DNA from: JALEVB01 sp022768265
GTDB lineage: Bacteria > Bacillota_I > Bacilli_A > Erysipelotrichales > Erysipelotrichaceae
Length of the DNA: 64,000 nucleotides
Assembly: GCA_034168985.1 (NCBI GenBank)
Contig: JAXFJE010000014.1
Location: forward strand, 1-64,000
Direction: 5' to 3'
Position 1 is the stretch's first letter. Every line of letters begins with the position of its first letter. The notes below the pieces were generated by a model. That model saw only the letters and a program-made list of their open reading frames with translations. It was not told the origin of the DNA and ran no database searches. A program made the translations under genes and the position numbers. Shown here in pieces: positions 49,241 to 58,482 of the stretch.

Positions 49241-49294
49241 ATGACAAACTATATATGCCCATTAACTTTTCGTTTCAATGTAAGTAATCAATAA
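49241..49294 (+). CDS. Possible 17-residue leader peptide of the pur operon
   Basis: A short ORF (MTNYICPLTFRFNVSNQ) follows AAGGGAAGG at about 7-nt spacing and ends 7 nt before the terminator hairpin. Position and RBS fit a leader peptide that couples translation to attenuation. No codon run suggests a specific amino acid. Confidence 0.4.
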   Translation: MTNYICPLTFRFNVSNQ

Positions 49295-49298
49295 AATG

Positions 49299-49326
49299 TT
49301 CATGGCATTTTTTTGCCATGTTTTTT
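49299..49326 (+). terminator. Intrinsic terminator (attenuator) before purE
   Basis: The perfect stem CATGGCA / TGCCATG with a T6 loop is followed by T6. It lies 54 nt before the purE start, inside the leader, so it must be bypassed for the operon to be read. Confidence 0.8.
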
Positions 49327-49379
49327 ATTTTGGGCATATCTATGCAATTTCAACCAGATCAAATATTAGGAGGGTCAAA

Positions 49380-49859
49380 ATGAACAAAGTTGCAGTAGTG
49401 ATGGGTAGCAAAAGTGATTTAGATAGCGTAAAACATACGATGGAAGTTTTAGATGAGTTCGCTATTGAGTATGAGGTCAAGATCTTAAGTGCTCATCGTA
49501 CACCAGATGAAACAATCGCATATGCACGAGGATTATACGAACGAGGATTTAAAGTAGTAATCGCTGCTGCTGGTGGTGCAGCGCATTTGGCAGGGGTGAT
49601 TGCGGGATGTCAAACATTGCCAGTAATCGGGATACCAATGCAAACCAAAACTTTAGATGGATTGGATAGCTTGTTATCAATCGTTCAAATGCCAGCAGGG
49701 GTACCGGTTGCAACGGTGGCAGTTGGTAAAGCTGGTTGTAAAAATGCGGCAGTTTTAGCTGCAACGATCATCGCAGCATTCGATGATGCAATGCATGATA
49801 AATTAGTGGCATACAAAGAAGATATGCGTAAAAAAGTATTGGAAACAACGATTGACTAA
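49380..49859 (+). CDS. purE: N5-carboxyaminoimidazole ribonucleotide mutase PurE
   Basis: PurE converts N5-CAIR to CAIR in purine synthesis. The 159-residue protein is a class I PurE: VVMGSKSDLDSV (5-16), LSAHRTPDE (about 40-48), AAGGAAHLAG (about 66-75) and PAGVPVATVAVGKAGCKNAAVLA (in pieces, about 104-126). The ATG at 49380 follows AGGAGGG at 5-nt spacing; a longer frame from 49296 would run through the terminator hairpin and is rejected. Class I PurE needs PurK, which is not in the window. First gene of purE-L-M-N-H-D. Confidence 0.95.
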   Translation: MNKVAVVMGSKSDLDSVKHTMEVLDEFAIEYEVKILSAHRTPDETIAYARGLYERGFKVVIAAAGGAAHLAGVIAGCQTLPVIGIPMQTKTLDGLDSLLSIVQMPAGVPVATVAVGKAGCKNAAVLAATIIAAFDDAMHDKLVAYKEDMRKKVLETTID

Positions 49860-49870
49860 GGGTAGCTATT

Positions 49871-52800
49871 ATGGGAAAGATCAATAAACGAATTTTTATA
49901 GAAAAAAGAACTGGTTTTCAAGTTGAAAAAACTGATTTGCTTAAAGAATTAAATGAGCAATTGCATTTGGATGTCCAAGATCTAAGATTGCTTTTGGTTT
50001 ATGATATCTTTGATATCGAAGAAGAAGTTTTAGCTAAAGCTTGTCAGACCGTATTTAGCGAAAAAATGGTAGATGATATCGTTGAAGCTGATTTGGCCAA
50101 CAGCCATTACTTAGCTATTGAAACATTGCCAGGACAATATGATCAAAGAGCAGATAGCGCTATGCAGTGTATAAAACTGTTAGATCCTTCTAGTCAATGT
50201 ACGATCACATGTGGCAAAGTTTATTTGTTTGCGCAAGATGTTGATGTGATGAAGATCCAAAACTATCTAGTTAACCCGATCGAATCACGTGTCAAAGATA
50301 TGAACGTCATGAAGATCGATCAAAACGTTGAAGTTACGCCATTAGAAAAATATGATGATTTTATCATGATGGATGATGAAAAGACCAAAGCTTTCTTAAA
50401 AGAAAAAGGACTAGCAATGTCTTTAGAAGATCTTGAATTAGTTAAGGCATACTTCAAAGATCAAGAAAAACGTAATCCAACCGAAACTGAAATTAAAGTT
50501 TTAGATACTTATTGGAGCGATCATTGTCGTCATACTACTTTTGAAACAGAGCTTATTAGCATCAAGTTTGAAAGCAAACGTTTCAATGATCAGATCCAAA
50601 AAGCCTATGAACGCTATCTTGCTTTACGTCAAGAAACCAAAAGAGAACATAAACCTATTACCTTGATGGATATGGCAACGATCAATAGCCGTTACATGCG
50701 CCAAAATCATTTGGCTGATGATGTTGAGATCAGTGATGAGATCAATGCTTGCAGCGTGTTTGTAGATGTTGATCATGATGGGCAAATGGAAAAATGGTTG
50801 CTGCAATTTAAGAATGAAACACATAACCACCCAACGGAAATTGAACCTTTTGGGGGAGCAAGCACCTGTATCGGCGGCGCAATTCGGGATCCACTAAGTG
50901 GCAGAAGCTATGTTTACCAAGCAATGCGTATCACAGGTAGCGGAGACATCTTCACACCATTAGATCAAACATTAGATGGTAAATTACCTCAACGTATCAT
51001 TTCTAAGAAAAGTGCGCATGGTAACAGTAGCTATGGTAACCAAATTGGTTTAGCTACGACCTATGTTCAAGAAATATATCATGATAGCTATGTTGCTAAG
51101 CATTTAGAAGTAGGTGCTGTCGTAGGAGCGGTAAAAGCTGAAAATGTCCGCCGTGAAAAGCCAGTTAAGGGTGATGTTGTCATCCTGCTTGGTGGTAAAA
51201 CTGGACGTGATGGAATTGGAGGAGCAACAGGATCTAGTAAAGAACATACGATCGGTTCATTAGAAAAATGTGCTTCTGAAGTTCAAAAGGGTAACGCTCC
51301 AGAAGAAAGAAAGATCCAACGTTTATTTAGAAATCCACAATGTACCAAATTGATCAAAAAATGTAATGACTTTGGAGCTGGTGGTGTCAGTGTCGCTATT
51401 GGTGAATTGGCGGAAGGTTTGTTGATCGATCTAGGTAAGGTACGTTGTAAATATGCTGGTTTAAATGCAACCGAAATTGCTATCAGTGAATCGCAAGAAC
51501 GTATGGCAGTTGTTGTTGAAGCTAAAGATGCCCAACAGTTTATCGAATTAGCACATGAAGAAAACTTAGATGCTTATGAAGTAGCAGTAGTGACCGATGA
51601 TGCTCGTTTGAAGATGGTATTAAATGGGCAAACGGTCGTAGATATTGCTAGAGAATTTGTTGACAGCGCGGGTGCTCGTCAAAAATGTTCAGTTGTGATC
51701 AGCGAAAGCGTGGATAATGATGTTTTTGCTGATGTAGCTTTAAATAAAGAAAATATCTTAGCAACCTTGGCTGATAAAAATGTTGCCAGCCAAAAAGGTT
51801 TGGTTGAAATGTTTGATGCTTCAATTGGTAGCTGCAGCGTCATGATGCCATTTGGTGGTAAATATCAATTAACGCCAACTCAGGTATCGGTTGAAAAATT
51901 ACCGATCAAAGATGGTAAGACCAATGCATGTAGTATCTTAGCTTATGGTTTTGATCCATATTTGATGGAATATTCATGTTTTACTGGCGCAATGTATAGC
52001 GTATTGCTATCTATGGCGAAAACAGTAAGTGCTGGTGGTAATTTAGCAAATGTTTATTTCTCATTCCAAGAATATTTCGAAAGATTAAATAAAGATCCGC
52101 AAAAATGGGGCAAAGTAACAGAAAGTTTGTTAGGTGCCATCCATGTTCAAGATTACTTTGGTAAATGTGCCATCGGTGGTAAAGATAGCATGTCAGGAAC
52201 TTTTAATGATCTAAATGTTTGTCCAACATTGATTTCTTTTGCTTGTTCCAAGGGCGATGTTGATAAGATCATTACGCCTGAATTGAAAAAAGCTGGATCA
52301 AAACTTGGAGTCTTTGTTCCTAAGATCGATCACGAAGGTTATCCAGATTTAGCTAGTTATAAACAAATATTTACCAAAGTAGAAGAACTAAGCAAAGACC
52401 ACAAGATATTAAGTTCTTATGTTGTTGAAAAAGGTGGTATCTTAAGTGCATTATTTAAAATGAGCTTTGGTAATAAATTAGGTTTTGCGATCGATAGTGA
52501 TCTACCATTGCTAAAACTAATTCCAGGGGCTATCGTTGTTGAAACCGCTATGGATATCGAGGCAGAAGATTATCATTGTCTAGGTTTGGTAAGCGAAGAA
52601 AATTATCGCATCAATGAGATCGAATTAACTTATGATGAAGCATTTGACGCTTGGTTCAAGGTGTTTACAAATATTTATCCAACATATCATGTCAATGCCA
52701 AACAAGATATCAAGGCTGCTGACTTTGTTACAGACAAAACGTTTAAAGCAAGTGAGCTAACTGATGAAGTTAAGGTATTGTTAGCGGTGTTCCCAGGAAC

Positions 52801-53569
52801 AAACTGTGAATATGATACTAGTCGTGCTTTTGAAGAAGAAGGTGCAACTTGTACGACCTTCGTCTTTAAAAACTTAACTGAACAAGATGTTTTAACAAGC
52901 ATCGATCAACTTGCTGCTTTGATTGAAAAGACCAATATCTTTGTGATTCCAGGTGGATTCTCAAGTGGGGATGAACCAGACGGCAGTGCAAAATTCATCG
53001 TTAACGTTTTACAAAACGCCAAGATCAAAGCTGCAATCGATAATTTACGTCAACGTGATGGATTGATCTTGGGTATCTGTAATGGTTTCCAAGCATTGAT
53101 CAAATCAGGATTGCTACCATATGGTGAAATCAAAGCATTGGATAAAGATGATTGTACGTTATATCGTAATGATATCAACCGTCATATCAGCTGTGTAGCT
53201 AATACCCGTTGTACTTCTAATAATTCACCTTGGTTAGCAAGCAATGATGTTGGCACAGTTTATCAGATCCCAGTATCACATGGTGAAGGTAAATTTATCG
53301 TTAGCCCAGAAAAATTAGATGAATTATTAGCTAATGGACAAGTAGCGTTCCAATACTGTGATGTTGAAGGAAATGTTAATGATCTGCCACAAAATAATAT
53401 CAATGGTAGTACTTATGCAATTGAAGGTATTGTTTCGAAAGATGGCCATGTCTTAGGGAAGATGGGACACTCAGAACGTTATGTGCAAGGAACATTTAAA
53501 AATATCTATGGTAATAAAAAACAAAACATCTTTAAAAATGGTGTAAATTACTTTCGAAAGGGGAAATAA
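49871..53569 (+). CDS. purL: Phosphoribosylformylglycinamidine synthase, single-chain PurL
   Basis: FGAM synthase uses glutamine and ATP to convert FGAR to FGAM. The 1232-residue chain fuses what most Firmicutes split into PurS, PurL and PurQ: an N-terminal PurS-like region (about 1-150), the two AIRS-like halves with YWSDHCRHTTFET (about 217-229), FKNETHNHPTEIEPFGGA (about 317-334) and GGKTGRDGIGGATGSS (about 441-456), and a C-terminal class I amidotransferase with VFPGTNCEYDTSRAFEEEG, nucleophile Cys1070 in GICNGFQAL and SHGEGKF. This one-piece form is typical of Clostridia/Erysipelotrichia and proteobacteria. It lies 11 nt after purE and 2 nt before purM. Confidence 0.97.
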   Translation: MGKINKRIFIEKRTGFQVEKTDLLKELNEQLHLDVQDLRLLLVYDIFDIEEEVLAKACQTVFSEKMVDDIVEADLANSHYLAIETLPGQYDQRADSAMQCIKLLDPSSQCTITCGKVYLFAQDVDVMKIQNYLVNPIESRVKDMNVMKIDQNVEVTPLEKYDDFIMMDDEKTKAFLKEKGLAMSLEDLELVKAYFKDQEKRNPTETEIKVLDTYWSDHCRHTTFETELISIKFESKRFNDQIQKAYERYLALRQETKREHKPITLMDMATINSRYMRQNHLADDVEISDEINACSVFVDVDHDGQMEKWLLQFKNETHNHPTEIEPFGGASTCIGGAIRDPLSGRSYVYQAMRITGSGDIFTPLDQTLDGKLPQRIISKKSAHGNSSYGNQIGLATTYVQEIYHDSYVAKHLEVGAVVGAVKAENVRREKPVKGDVVILLGGKTGRDGIGGATGSSKEHTIGSLEKCASEVQKGNAPEERKIQRLFRNPQCTKLIKKCNDFGAGGVSVAIGELAEGLLIDLGKVRCKYAGLNATEIAISESQERMAVVVEAKDAQQFIELAHEENLDAYEVAVVTDDARLKMVLNGQTVVDIAREFVDSAGARQKCSVVISESVDNDVFADVALNKENILATLADKNVASQKGLVEMFDASIGSCSVMMPFGGKYQLTPTQVSVEKLPIKDGKTNACSILAYGFDPYLMEYSCFTGAMYSVLLSMAKTVSAGGNLANVYFSFQEYFERLNKDPQKWGKVTESLLGAIHVQDYFGKCAIGGKDSMSGTFNDLNVCPTLISFACSKGDVDKIITPELKKAGSKLGVFVPKIDHEGYPDLASYKQIFTKVEELSKDHKILSSYVVEKGGILSALFKMSFGNKLGFAIDSDLPLLKLIPGAIVVETAMDIEAEDYHCLGLVSEENYRINEIELTYDEAFDAWFKVFTNIYPTYHVNAKQDIKAADFVTDKTFKASELTDEVKVLLAVFPGTNCEYDTSRAFEEEGATCTTFVFKNLTEQDVLTSIDQLAALIEKTNIFVIPGGFSSGDEPDGSAKFIVNVLQNAKIKAAIDNLRQRDGLILGICNGFQALIKSGLLPYGEIKALDKDDCTLYRNDINRHISCVANTRCTSNNSPWLASNDVGTVYQIPVSHGEGKFIVSPEKLDELLANGQVAFQYCDVEGNVNDLPQNNINGSTYAIEGIVSKDGHVLGKMGHSERYVQGTFKNIYGNKKQNIFKNGVNYFRKGK

Positions 53570-53571
53570 AA

Positions 53572-54597
53572 ATGTCAAATAATTATAAAGCAGCTGGTGT
53601 CGATTTAGAAGCTGGTTATGAAGTTGTTTCAAGAATCAAAAAACATGTAAAAAGGACCGATCGCCCTGGAGTCATGGGTTCGATCGGGGCCTTTGGCGGC
53701 TTGTTTGATCTTGCTAGTTTAAATTATAAAAATCCAGTTTTGGTTAGTGGAACAGATGGTGTTGGTACAAAATTAAAATTAGCGATGATGATGAACAAAC
53801 ACGATACTATTGGGATCGATGTGGTAGCTATGTGTGTTAATGATGTCTTGGCCCAAGGGGCAAAACCATTATTTTTCTTAGATTATGTGGCAGTAGGGAA
53901 AAATCATCCAGCCGTGATCGAAGATATCGTTAAAGGTGTAGCAGATGGTTGTGTCATGGCTAATTGTGCCTTGATCGGTGGCGAAACTGCTGAAATGCCA
54001 GATATGTATGATGAAGATGAATATGATGTAGCTGGCTTTACGGTTGGTGCAGTAGAAAAAGATATGATCATTGAACCATCTAGGGTCAAGGAAGGCGATG
54101 TGGTCATCGGTATTGCTAGTAGCGGGGTGCATTCTAATGGTTTCTCTTTGGTCAGAAAGATCGTTTTAAAAGATAACGCTATTGCTTTGGATACTTATTT
54201 TGAAGAACTAAATGGTACCATTGGGGAAGCATTATTGACCCCAACCAAGATCTATGTCAGAAGCGTTAGCGAAGTAATCGATAATGTCAATGTTCATGGT
54301 ATCGCGCATATCACAGGTGGGGGCTTCTATGAAAACATGCCTCGTTGCTTACAAGAAGGTCAAGGTATTACCATCGATAAAAATAGTTTCGAAGTATTGC
54401 CTATTTTTAAAGTTTTACAAAAATTAAGCGGCATGGAAGAAAAAGAAATGTACAATGTATTCAATATGGGCATTGGTATGATCGTTATCGTTGATGCTAA
54501 TGATGCTGATAAAACGTTAGAAATCTTAGCTAAACATGGAGAAAAGGCTAGTGTGATCGGCAAGGTTACAACAAAGCCAGGAATTGAGATCTTATGA
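53572..54597 (+). CDS. purM: Phosphoribosylformylglycinamidine cyclo-ligase (AIR synthetase)
   Basis: PurM closes the imidazole ring, converting FGAM to AIR with ATP. The 341-residue protein starts YKAAGVDLEAGYEVV and has GIDVVAMCVNDVLAQGA (about 82-98), FFLDYVAVGK, LIGGETAEMPDMY (about 138-150), GIASSGVHSNGFSL (about 179-192) and HITGGGFYENMPR (about 244-256). All are family motifs and the length is typical. It is coupled to purL (2-nt gap, RBS AAGGGG) and overlaps purN by 4 nt. Confidence 0.97.
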   Translation: MSNNYKAAGVDLEAGYEVVSRIKKHVKRTDRPGVMGSIGAFGGLFDLASLNYKNPVLVSGTDGVGTKLKLAMMMNKHDTIGIDVVAMCVNDVLAQGAKPLFFLDYVAVGKNHPAVIEDIVKGVADGCVMANCALIGGETAEMPDMYDEDEYDVAGFTVGAVEKDMIIEPSRVKEGDVVIGIASSGVHSNGFSLVRKIVLKDNAIALDTYFEELNGTIGEALLTPTKIYVRSVSEVIDNVNVHGIAHITGGGFYENMPRCLQEGQGITIDKNSFEVLPIFKVLQKLSGMEEKEMYNVFNMGIGMIVIVDANDADKTLEILAKHGEKASVIGKVTTKPGIEIL

Positions 54598-55163
54598 TAA
54601 AGATTGCGGTTTTTGCCAGCGGAACTGGCAGCAATTTCGATGCAATCTTAGAAAATATTCATCAAGGCAAGCTTCAAGCAGAGCTTGCTTTGATGGTTTG
54701 TGATAAACCAGCTGCTTTGGTAGTAGAAAAAGCTAAGAAGGCTAATATTCCATCTTTTGTATTTAATCCCAAAGACTATCCTAGTAAAGCTGCATATGAT
54801 CAAGCTATCTTAGAAGCTTGTCGCAAAGCTGGGGTAGAAATGATCATCCTAGCAGGTTATATGCGCATCGTATCAGAAATCTTATTACGAGCTTATCCTA
54901 ATAAGATCATTAATATCCATCCATCTTTATTACCAGCATTTAAAGGCAAAGATGCGATCAAACAAGCTTATGACTATGGCGTTAAGGTCATGGGCGTTAG
55001 CGTACATTATGTAAATGAAGATCTAGATGGCGGAGATATCATTGCCCAAAAAGCTTTTGCGTGTGATGGCATGAGCTTAAGTGAAGCAGAATGTAACATC
55101 CATGCTATTGAGCATCAGTTATATCCCCAAACCATTCAAAAACTAATTGAGGAGGAACGATAA
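54594..55163 (+). CDS. purN: Phosphoribosylglycinamide formyltransferase
   Basis: PurN transfers a formyl group from 10-formyl-THF to GAR. The 189 residues have the family signature IAVFASGTGSNFDAI (4-18), LAGYMRIV (about 82-89) with the Asn-His active site INIHPSLLPAFKG (about 101-113; His residue following NIN), and GVSVHYVNEDLDGGDIIAQ (about 129-147). Full length. It overlaps purM by 4 nt and abuts purH directly. Confidence 0.97.
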   Translation: MIKIAVFASGTGSNFDAILENIHQGKLQAELALMVCDKPAALVVEKAKKANIPSFVFNPKDYPSKAAYDQAILEACRKAGVEMIILAGYMRIVSEILLRAYPNKIINIHPSLLPAFKGKDAIKQAYDYGVKVMGVSVHYVNEDLDGGDIIAQKAFACDGMSLSEAECNIHAIEHQLYPQTIQKLIEEER

Positions 55164-56696
55164 ATGAAAAGGGCGATTGTTAGTGTATCAGATAAGACCA
55201 ATATTGTAGAGTTTTGTCAAGAATTGACAGCTTTAGGTTATGAGATCATTTCGACAGGCGGCACGAAAAAAACGCTAGATGAAAATGGCATCAAGACCAT
55301 TGCTATCGATGAAGTTACAGGTTTTCCAGAAATGTTGGATGGTCGTGTTAAAACCTTACATCCTAAAGTGCATGGTGGTTTGCTAGGTGTTAGAGATAAC
55401 GAAGAACATGTAGCACAAATGAAAGCCAACGAAATTGAAAACATTGATTTGGTATGTGTAAATCTATATCCATTTAAACAAACCATTGCTAAACCCGATT
55501 GTACCTTAGAACTGGCAATCGAAAATATCGATATTGGCGGACCAAGCATGCTTAGAAGTGCCGCTAAAAATCATAAATTTGTTACAGTTGTAACAGATGT
55601 ATGTGATTATGATAAAGTTATCGCTGAAATTAAAGAACATGGAGATACGACCTTAGCAACTCGTCAATATCTAGCTGCTAAAGTTTTCCAATTAACTGCT
55701 AGTTATGATGCCATGATCGCAGCCTATCTAAGTGATAAATACGCAGTAGCAAATGAAAAGAGCATAACGATGACCTATGATCTAAAACAAAGTCTTCGTT
55801 ATGGCGAAAATCCTCATCAAAAAGCTAATTTCTATGTTGATAACCATCAATATCGTTATTCTTTAGCAACAGCTAAACAATTACATGGAAAAGAGCTATC
55901 ATACAATAATATCCAAGATGCTAATGCAACGTTGCAGATCCTAAAAGATTTTGAAGATGATTGCTGTGTAGTTGCAGTTAAACATATGAATCCATGTGGC
56001 GTAGGTATTGCTGATAACATTGATAAAGCATGGGATAAAGCTTATGAAGCTGATCCAGTTAGCATCTTCGGTGGTATCGTAGCTTTCAATAAAGAGGTAG
56101 ATGTTTATTGTGCAACTGCAATGTCTAAGATGTTCTTAGAAATCATCTTAGCTCCGTCATTTGAACCAGAAGCTTTAGAAATTCTAAGCAAAAAGAAAAA
56201 TATTCGTTTGATGACCTTTGATCTTGAAGGTGAAGAAGCAAAGCAAAAATGTGTAAGTGTCGTAGGCGGCTTGTTGGTCCAAGATGAAGATACTTATCAA
56301 GAAAAAGCTGAAGAGCTAACCGTAGTAACTGAAGCCAAACCAACTACTGAAGATATCGTTGATTGCTTGTTTGGGCAAAAAATCGTTAAGCATGTTAAAT
56401 CAAACGCTATCGTTGTGGTAAAAGATGGTCAAACGCTTGGTATTGGCGCTGGTCAAATGAACCGTGTTGGTGCAGCAAGAATTGCTTTAGAACAAGCAAA
56501 AGAAAAAGCGCAAGGAGCTATCTTAGCATCTGATGCTTTCTTCCCAATGGATGATACAGTAGAATTAGCTAGCCAATATGGCATCAAGTGCATCATTCAG
56601 CCAGGTGGATCTATTAAGGACCAAGATTCCATTGATATGGCCAATAAACATAACATCGCCATGGTCTTCACTGGAAAGCGTCATTTTAAACATTAA
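55164..56696 (+). CDS. purH: Bifunctional AICAR formyltransferase / IMP cyclohydrolase
   Basis: PurH performs the last two steps to IMP. The 510-residue protein has the N-terminal MGS-like IMP cyclohydrolase domain (AIVSVSDKTNIVEF, 4-17; STGGTKKTLDENG; TGFPEMLDGRVKTLHPKVHGG in pieces, about 51-72) and the C-terminal AICARFT domain (LRYGENPHQKA, about 211-221; VKHMNPCGVG, about 272-281; catalytic Lys-His). A typical Firmicutes length. It begins at the base after the purN stop and ends 2 nt before purD. Confidence 0.97.
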   Translation: MKRAIVSVSDKTNIVEFCQELTALGYEIISTGGTKKTLDENGIKTIAIDEVTGFPEMLDGRVKTLHPKVHGGLLGVRDNEEHVAQMKANEIENIDLVCVNLYPFKQTIAKPDCTLELAIENIDIGGPSMLRSAAKNHKFVTVVTDVCDYDKVIAEIKEHGDTTLATRQYLAAKVFQLTASYDAMIAAYLSDKYAVANEKSITMTYDLKQSLRYGENPHQKANFYVDNHQYRYSLATAKQLHGKELSYNNIQDANATLQILKDFEDDCCVVAVKHMNPCGVGIADNIDKAWDKAYEADPVSIFGGIVAFNKEVDVYCATAMSKMFLEIILAPSFEPEALEILSKKKNIRLMTFDLEGEEAKQKCVSVVGGLLVQDEDTYQEKAEELTVVTEAKPTTEDIVDCLFGQKIVKHVKSNAIVVVKDGQTLGIGAGQMNRVGAARIALEQAKEKAQGAILASDAFFPMDDTVELASQYGIKCIIQPGGSIKDQDSIDMANKHNIAMVFTGKRHFKH

Positions 56697-56698
56697 TC

Positions 56699-57958
56699 AT
56701 GGCAAAAGTATTAGTTATAGGTAGTGGTGGCCGTGAGCATGCCATTGCCTATAAATTTAAAAATTCCCCATCAGTTGACGAAGTATATGTAGCACCAGGT
56801 AATCCTGGAATGGGCGATGTTGCTACGATCGTTGATATCAAGATGGATGATTATGATAAATTAGTAAGTTTTTGTAAAGAAAAAGCCATCGATCTAGTAT
56901 TTGTGGGGCCAGAAATTCCTTTATGTGATGGTATCGTTGATGAACTTATGGTCAAAGGTATCAATGTCTTTGGTCCAACTAAGGCTGCGGCAAGACTTGA
57001 AGGCTCAAAAGTTTTTTCTAAGATGATGATGAAAAAATATGCTATACCTACGGCTAAGTATGAATCATTTGATGACTTTGAAAAGGCTAAAGCCTATTTA
57101 TTAGCCCAAAGCTGTCCCATCGTTATTAAAGCTGATGGCTTAGCAGCCGGTAAAGGGGTCGTTATTCCCCAAACCCAAGAGGAAGCACTAAAAGATCTAG
57201 AAGATATGATGTGCAACCAATTATTCAAAGAAGCAGGTAAAAATGTCGTTATCGAAGAATATCTAGAAGGTGAAGAATTCTCATTACTAGCCTTTGTTAA
57301 AAATGATAAGGTCTATGGTATGCAATTAGCGCAAGATCATAAAAGAGCTTATGATAATGATGAAGGTTTAAATACGGGTGGTATGGGAGCTTATACCCCA
57401 GTAAACCATTTACCACAAAGTGCTTATGAAGAAGCGATGGAAAAAATCATGAAACCGATGGCCAAAGCCATGGTTGATGAAGGCTGTCCATTCACGGGTG
57501 TTTTATATGGTGGATGCATGTTGACTAAAGATGGTGTTAAGACCATTGAATTTAATGTCCGCTTTGGTGACCCTGAAACAGAAGTTATCTTGCTAGCCTT
57601 GCAAAATGACCTTTATACAACCATAATGGATATTTTAGCTGATAAAGAAGTAGAGTTAAAATTTGACGATCAAAAATATTTAGGGGTTGTCATGGCCAAT
57701 AAAGGATATCCGCAAAGCTACGAAAAAGGAGCGATCATCAGTGGATTAAATGATGCTCAATTAGTATTCCATATGGGTACAGCTGTCGATCAAGATGGCA
57801 ATACCATTGCAACTGGTGGTAGGGTATTATTTGTCGTTGGTAAAGGTGATACATTAAAACAAGCGAAAGAAAATGCCTATGCTAATGTATCGAAGATCAA
57901 ATGCGATACTTTATTCTATCGTCATGATATCGGAGATAAAGGTCTAAAACATGAATAG
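56699..57958 (+). CDS. purD: Phosphoribosylamine-glycine ligase
   Basis: PurD joins phosphoribosylamine and glycine in the second step of purine synthesis. The 419-residue ATP-grasp protein has VIGSGGREHAIAYKF (5-19), VGPEIPLCDGIVDE (about 70-83), IKADGLAAGKGVVI (about 144-157), LNTGGMGAYTPV (about 223-234) and EFNVRFGDPETEVIL (about 281-295). Full length. It is the last clearly purine gene here; purF, purK, purC, purB and purA are not in this window. Confidence 0.97.
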   Translation: MAKVLVIGSGGREHAIAYKFKNSPSVDEVYVAPGNPGMGDVATIVDIKMDDYDKLVSFCKEKAIDLVFVGPEIPLCDGIVDELMVKGINVFGPTKAAARLEGSKVFSKMMMKKYAIPTAKYESFDDFEKAKAYLLAQSCPIVIKADGLAAGKGVVIPQTQEEALKDLEDMMCNQLFKEAGKNVVIEEYLEGEEFSLLAFVKNDKVYGMQLAQDHKRAYDNDEGLNTGGMGAYTPVNHLPQSAYEEAMEKIMKPMAKAMVDEGCPFTGVLYGGCMLTKDGVKTIEFNVRFGDPETEVILLALQNDLYTTIMDILADKEVELKFDDQKYLGVVMANKGYPQSYEKGAIISGLNDAQLVFHMGTAVDQDGNTIATGGRVLFVVGKGDTLKQAKENAYANVSKIKCDTLFYRHDIGDKGLKHE

Positions 57959-58349
57959 AGAATTATCTTGCGGTGCTATCGTTATTCATGGCGATGATAT
58001 CTTGCTGATCAAAAGTATATATGGTCACTGGGGTTTTCCTAAAGGTCATCAAGAAAATGGTGAAAATGATCAGCAGACGGCTATTAGAGAAGTTAAGGAA
58101 GAGACTAATATTGATATCAATATCTTAGCAGATACTTATTTTTCTAATGAATATAGTCCTAAAAAAGATGTCATCAAAGAAGTGAGATATTTTATCGCAA
58201 CATGTTTGAATGATGTGATCAAGCATCAAGAAAGCGAACTAACTAATGCCAAATGGGTAAACATAGCTGATGTGCTAGATTATCTAACCTTTGACAATGA
58301 TAAAGACATTTTTATCAAAGCAATGTTAGCTTTAGGAAAAGCTAAATAA
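57951..58349 (+). CDS. Nudix hydrolase (Ap4A-hydrolase-like)
   Basis: The 132 residues form one Nudix domain that probably hydrolyses a dinucleoside polyphosphate or another nucleoside diphosphate derivative. The Nudix box is complete: GHQENGENDQQTAIREVKEETNI (G-x5-E-x7-REVxEExxI, given here as its pattern positions about 33-55). It is preceded by SCGAIVIHGDDILLI and WGFPKGH, which fits the Ap4A-hydrolase type. It overlaps purD by 8 nt and ends at a terminator, so it belongs to the pur transcript, perhaps as a house-cleaning enzyme. Confidence 0.88.
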   Translation: MNRELSCGAIVIHGDDILLIKSIYGHWGFPKGHQENGENDQQTAIREVKEETNIDINILADTYFSNEYSPKKDVIKEVRYFIATCLNDVIKHQESELTNAKWVNIADVLDYLTFDNDKDIFIKAMLALGKAK

Positions 58350-58372
58350 TTTGCATATTATTGAAGATAAAA

Positions 58373-58403
58373 TTAGGATCAACACTCAAGTTGATCCTTT
58401 TAT
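58373..58403 (+). terminator. Terminator of the pur operon
   Basis: The 9-bp stem AGGATCAAC / GTTGATCCT with a 6-nt loop is followed by T-rich DNA. Confidence 0.82.
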
Positions 58404-58447
58404 TATCGTTTTATGTTCATGATCTATTTAGCTTTATTTATGGGTAA

Positions 58448-58477
58448 TTAAAAAAGCCACTTGATTAAAAGTGGCTT
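58448..58477 (-). terminator. Terminator of the KbaZ/GatZ-like gene
   Basis: On the minus strand AAGCCACTT / AAGTGGCTT forms a 9-bp stem followed by T6. Confidence 0.8.
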
Positions 58478-58482
58478 ACATT

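Larger units (their letters stand above)
49233..49355 (+). promoter_or_regulatory. Structured purE leader with nested long-range stems around a terminator
   Basis: Two perfect 8-bp long-range pairings nest around the leader: GGTTGAAA (49233-49240) with TTTCAACC (49348-49355), and ATATGCCC (49253-49260) with GGGCATAT (49332-49339). Between the inner arms lies a full intrinsic terminator (49301-49326). The leader also contains a 17-codon ORF. I cannot match it to a known purine, PRPP or other riboswitch class; it is probably an attenuator of purine synthesis, and a palindromic inserted element is the alternative. Confidence 0.6.

Noticed and set aside
49233..49355. Guanine/adenine or ZTP riboswitch in the purE leader
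   Set aside because: The conserved cores of those classes are absent; only unassigned stems and a terminator are seen.
49296..49379. 28-codon N-terminal extension of purE
   Set aside because: It would translate the terminator hairpin; the ATG at 49380 has an AGGAGGG site and the normal family N-terminus.
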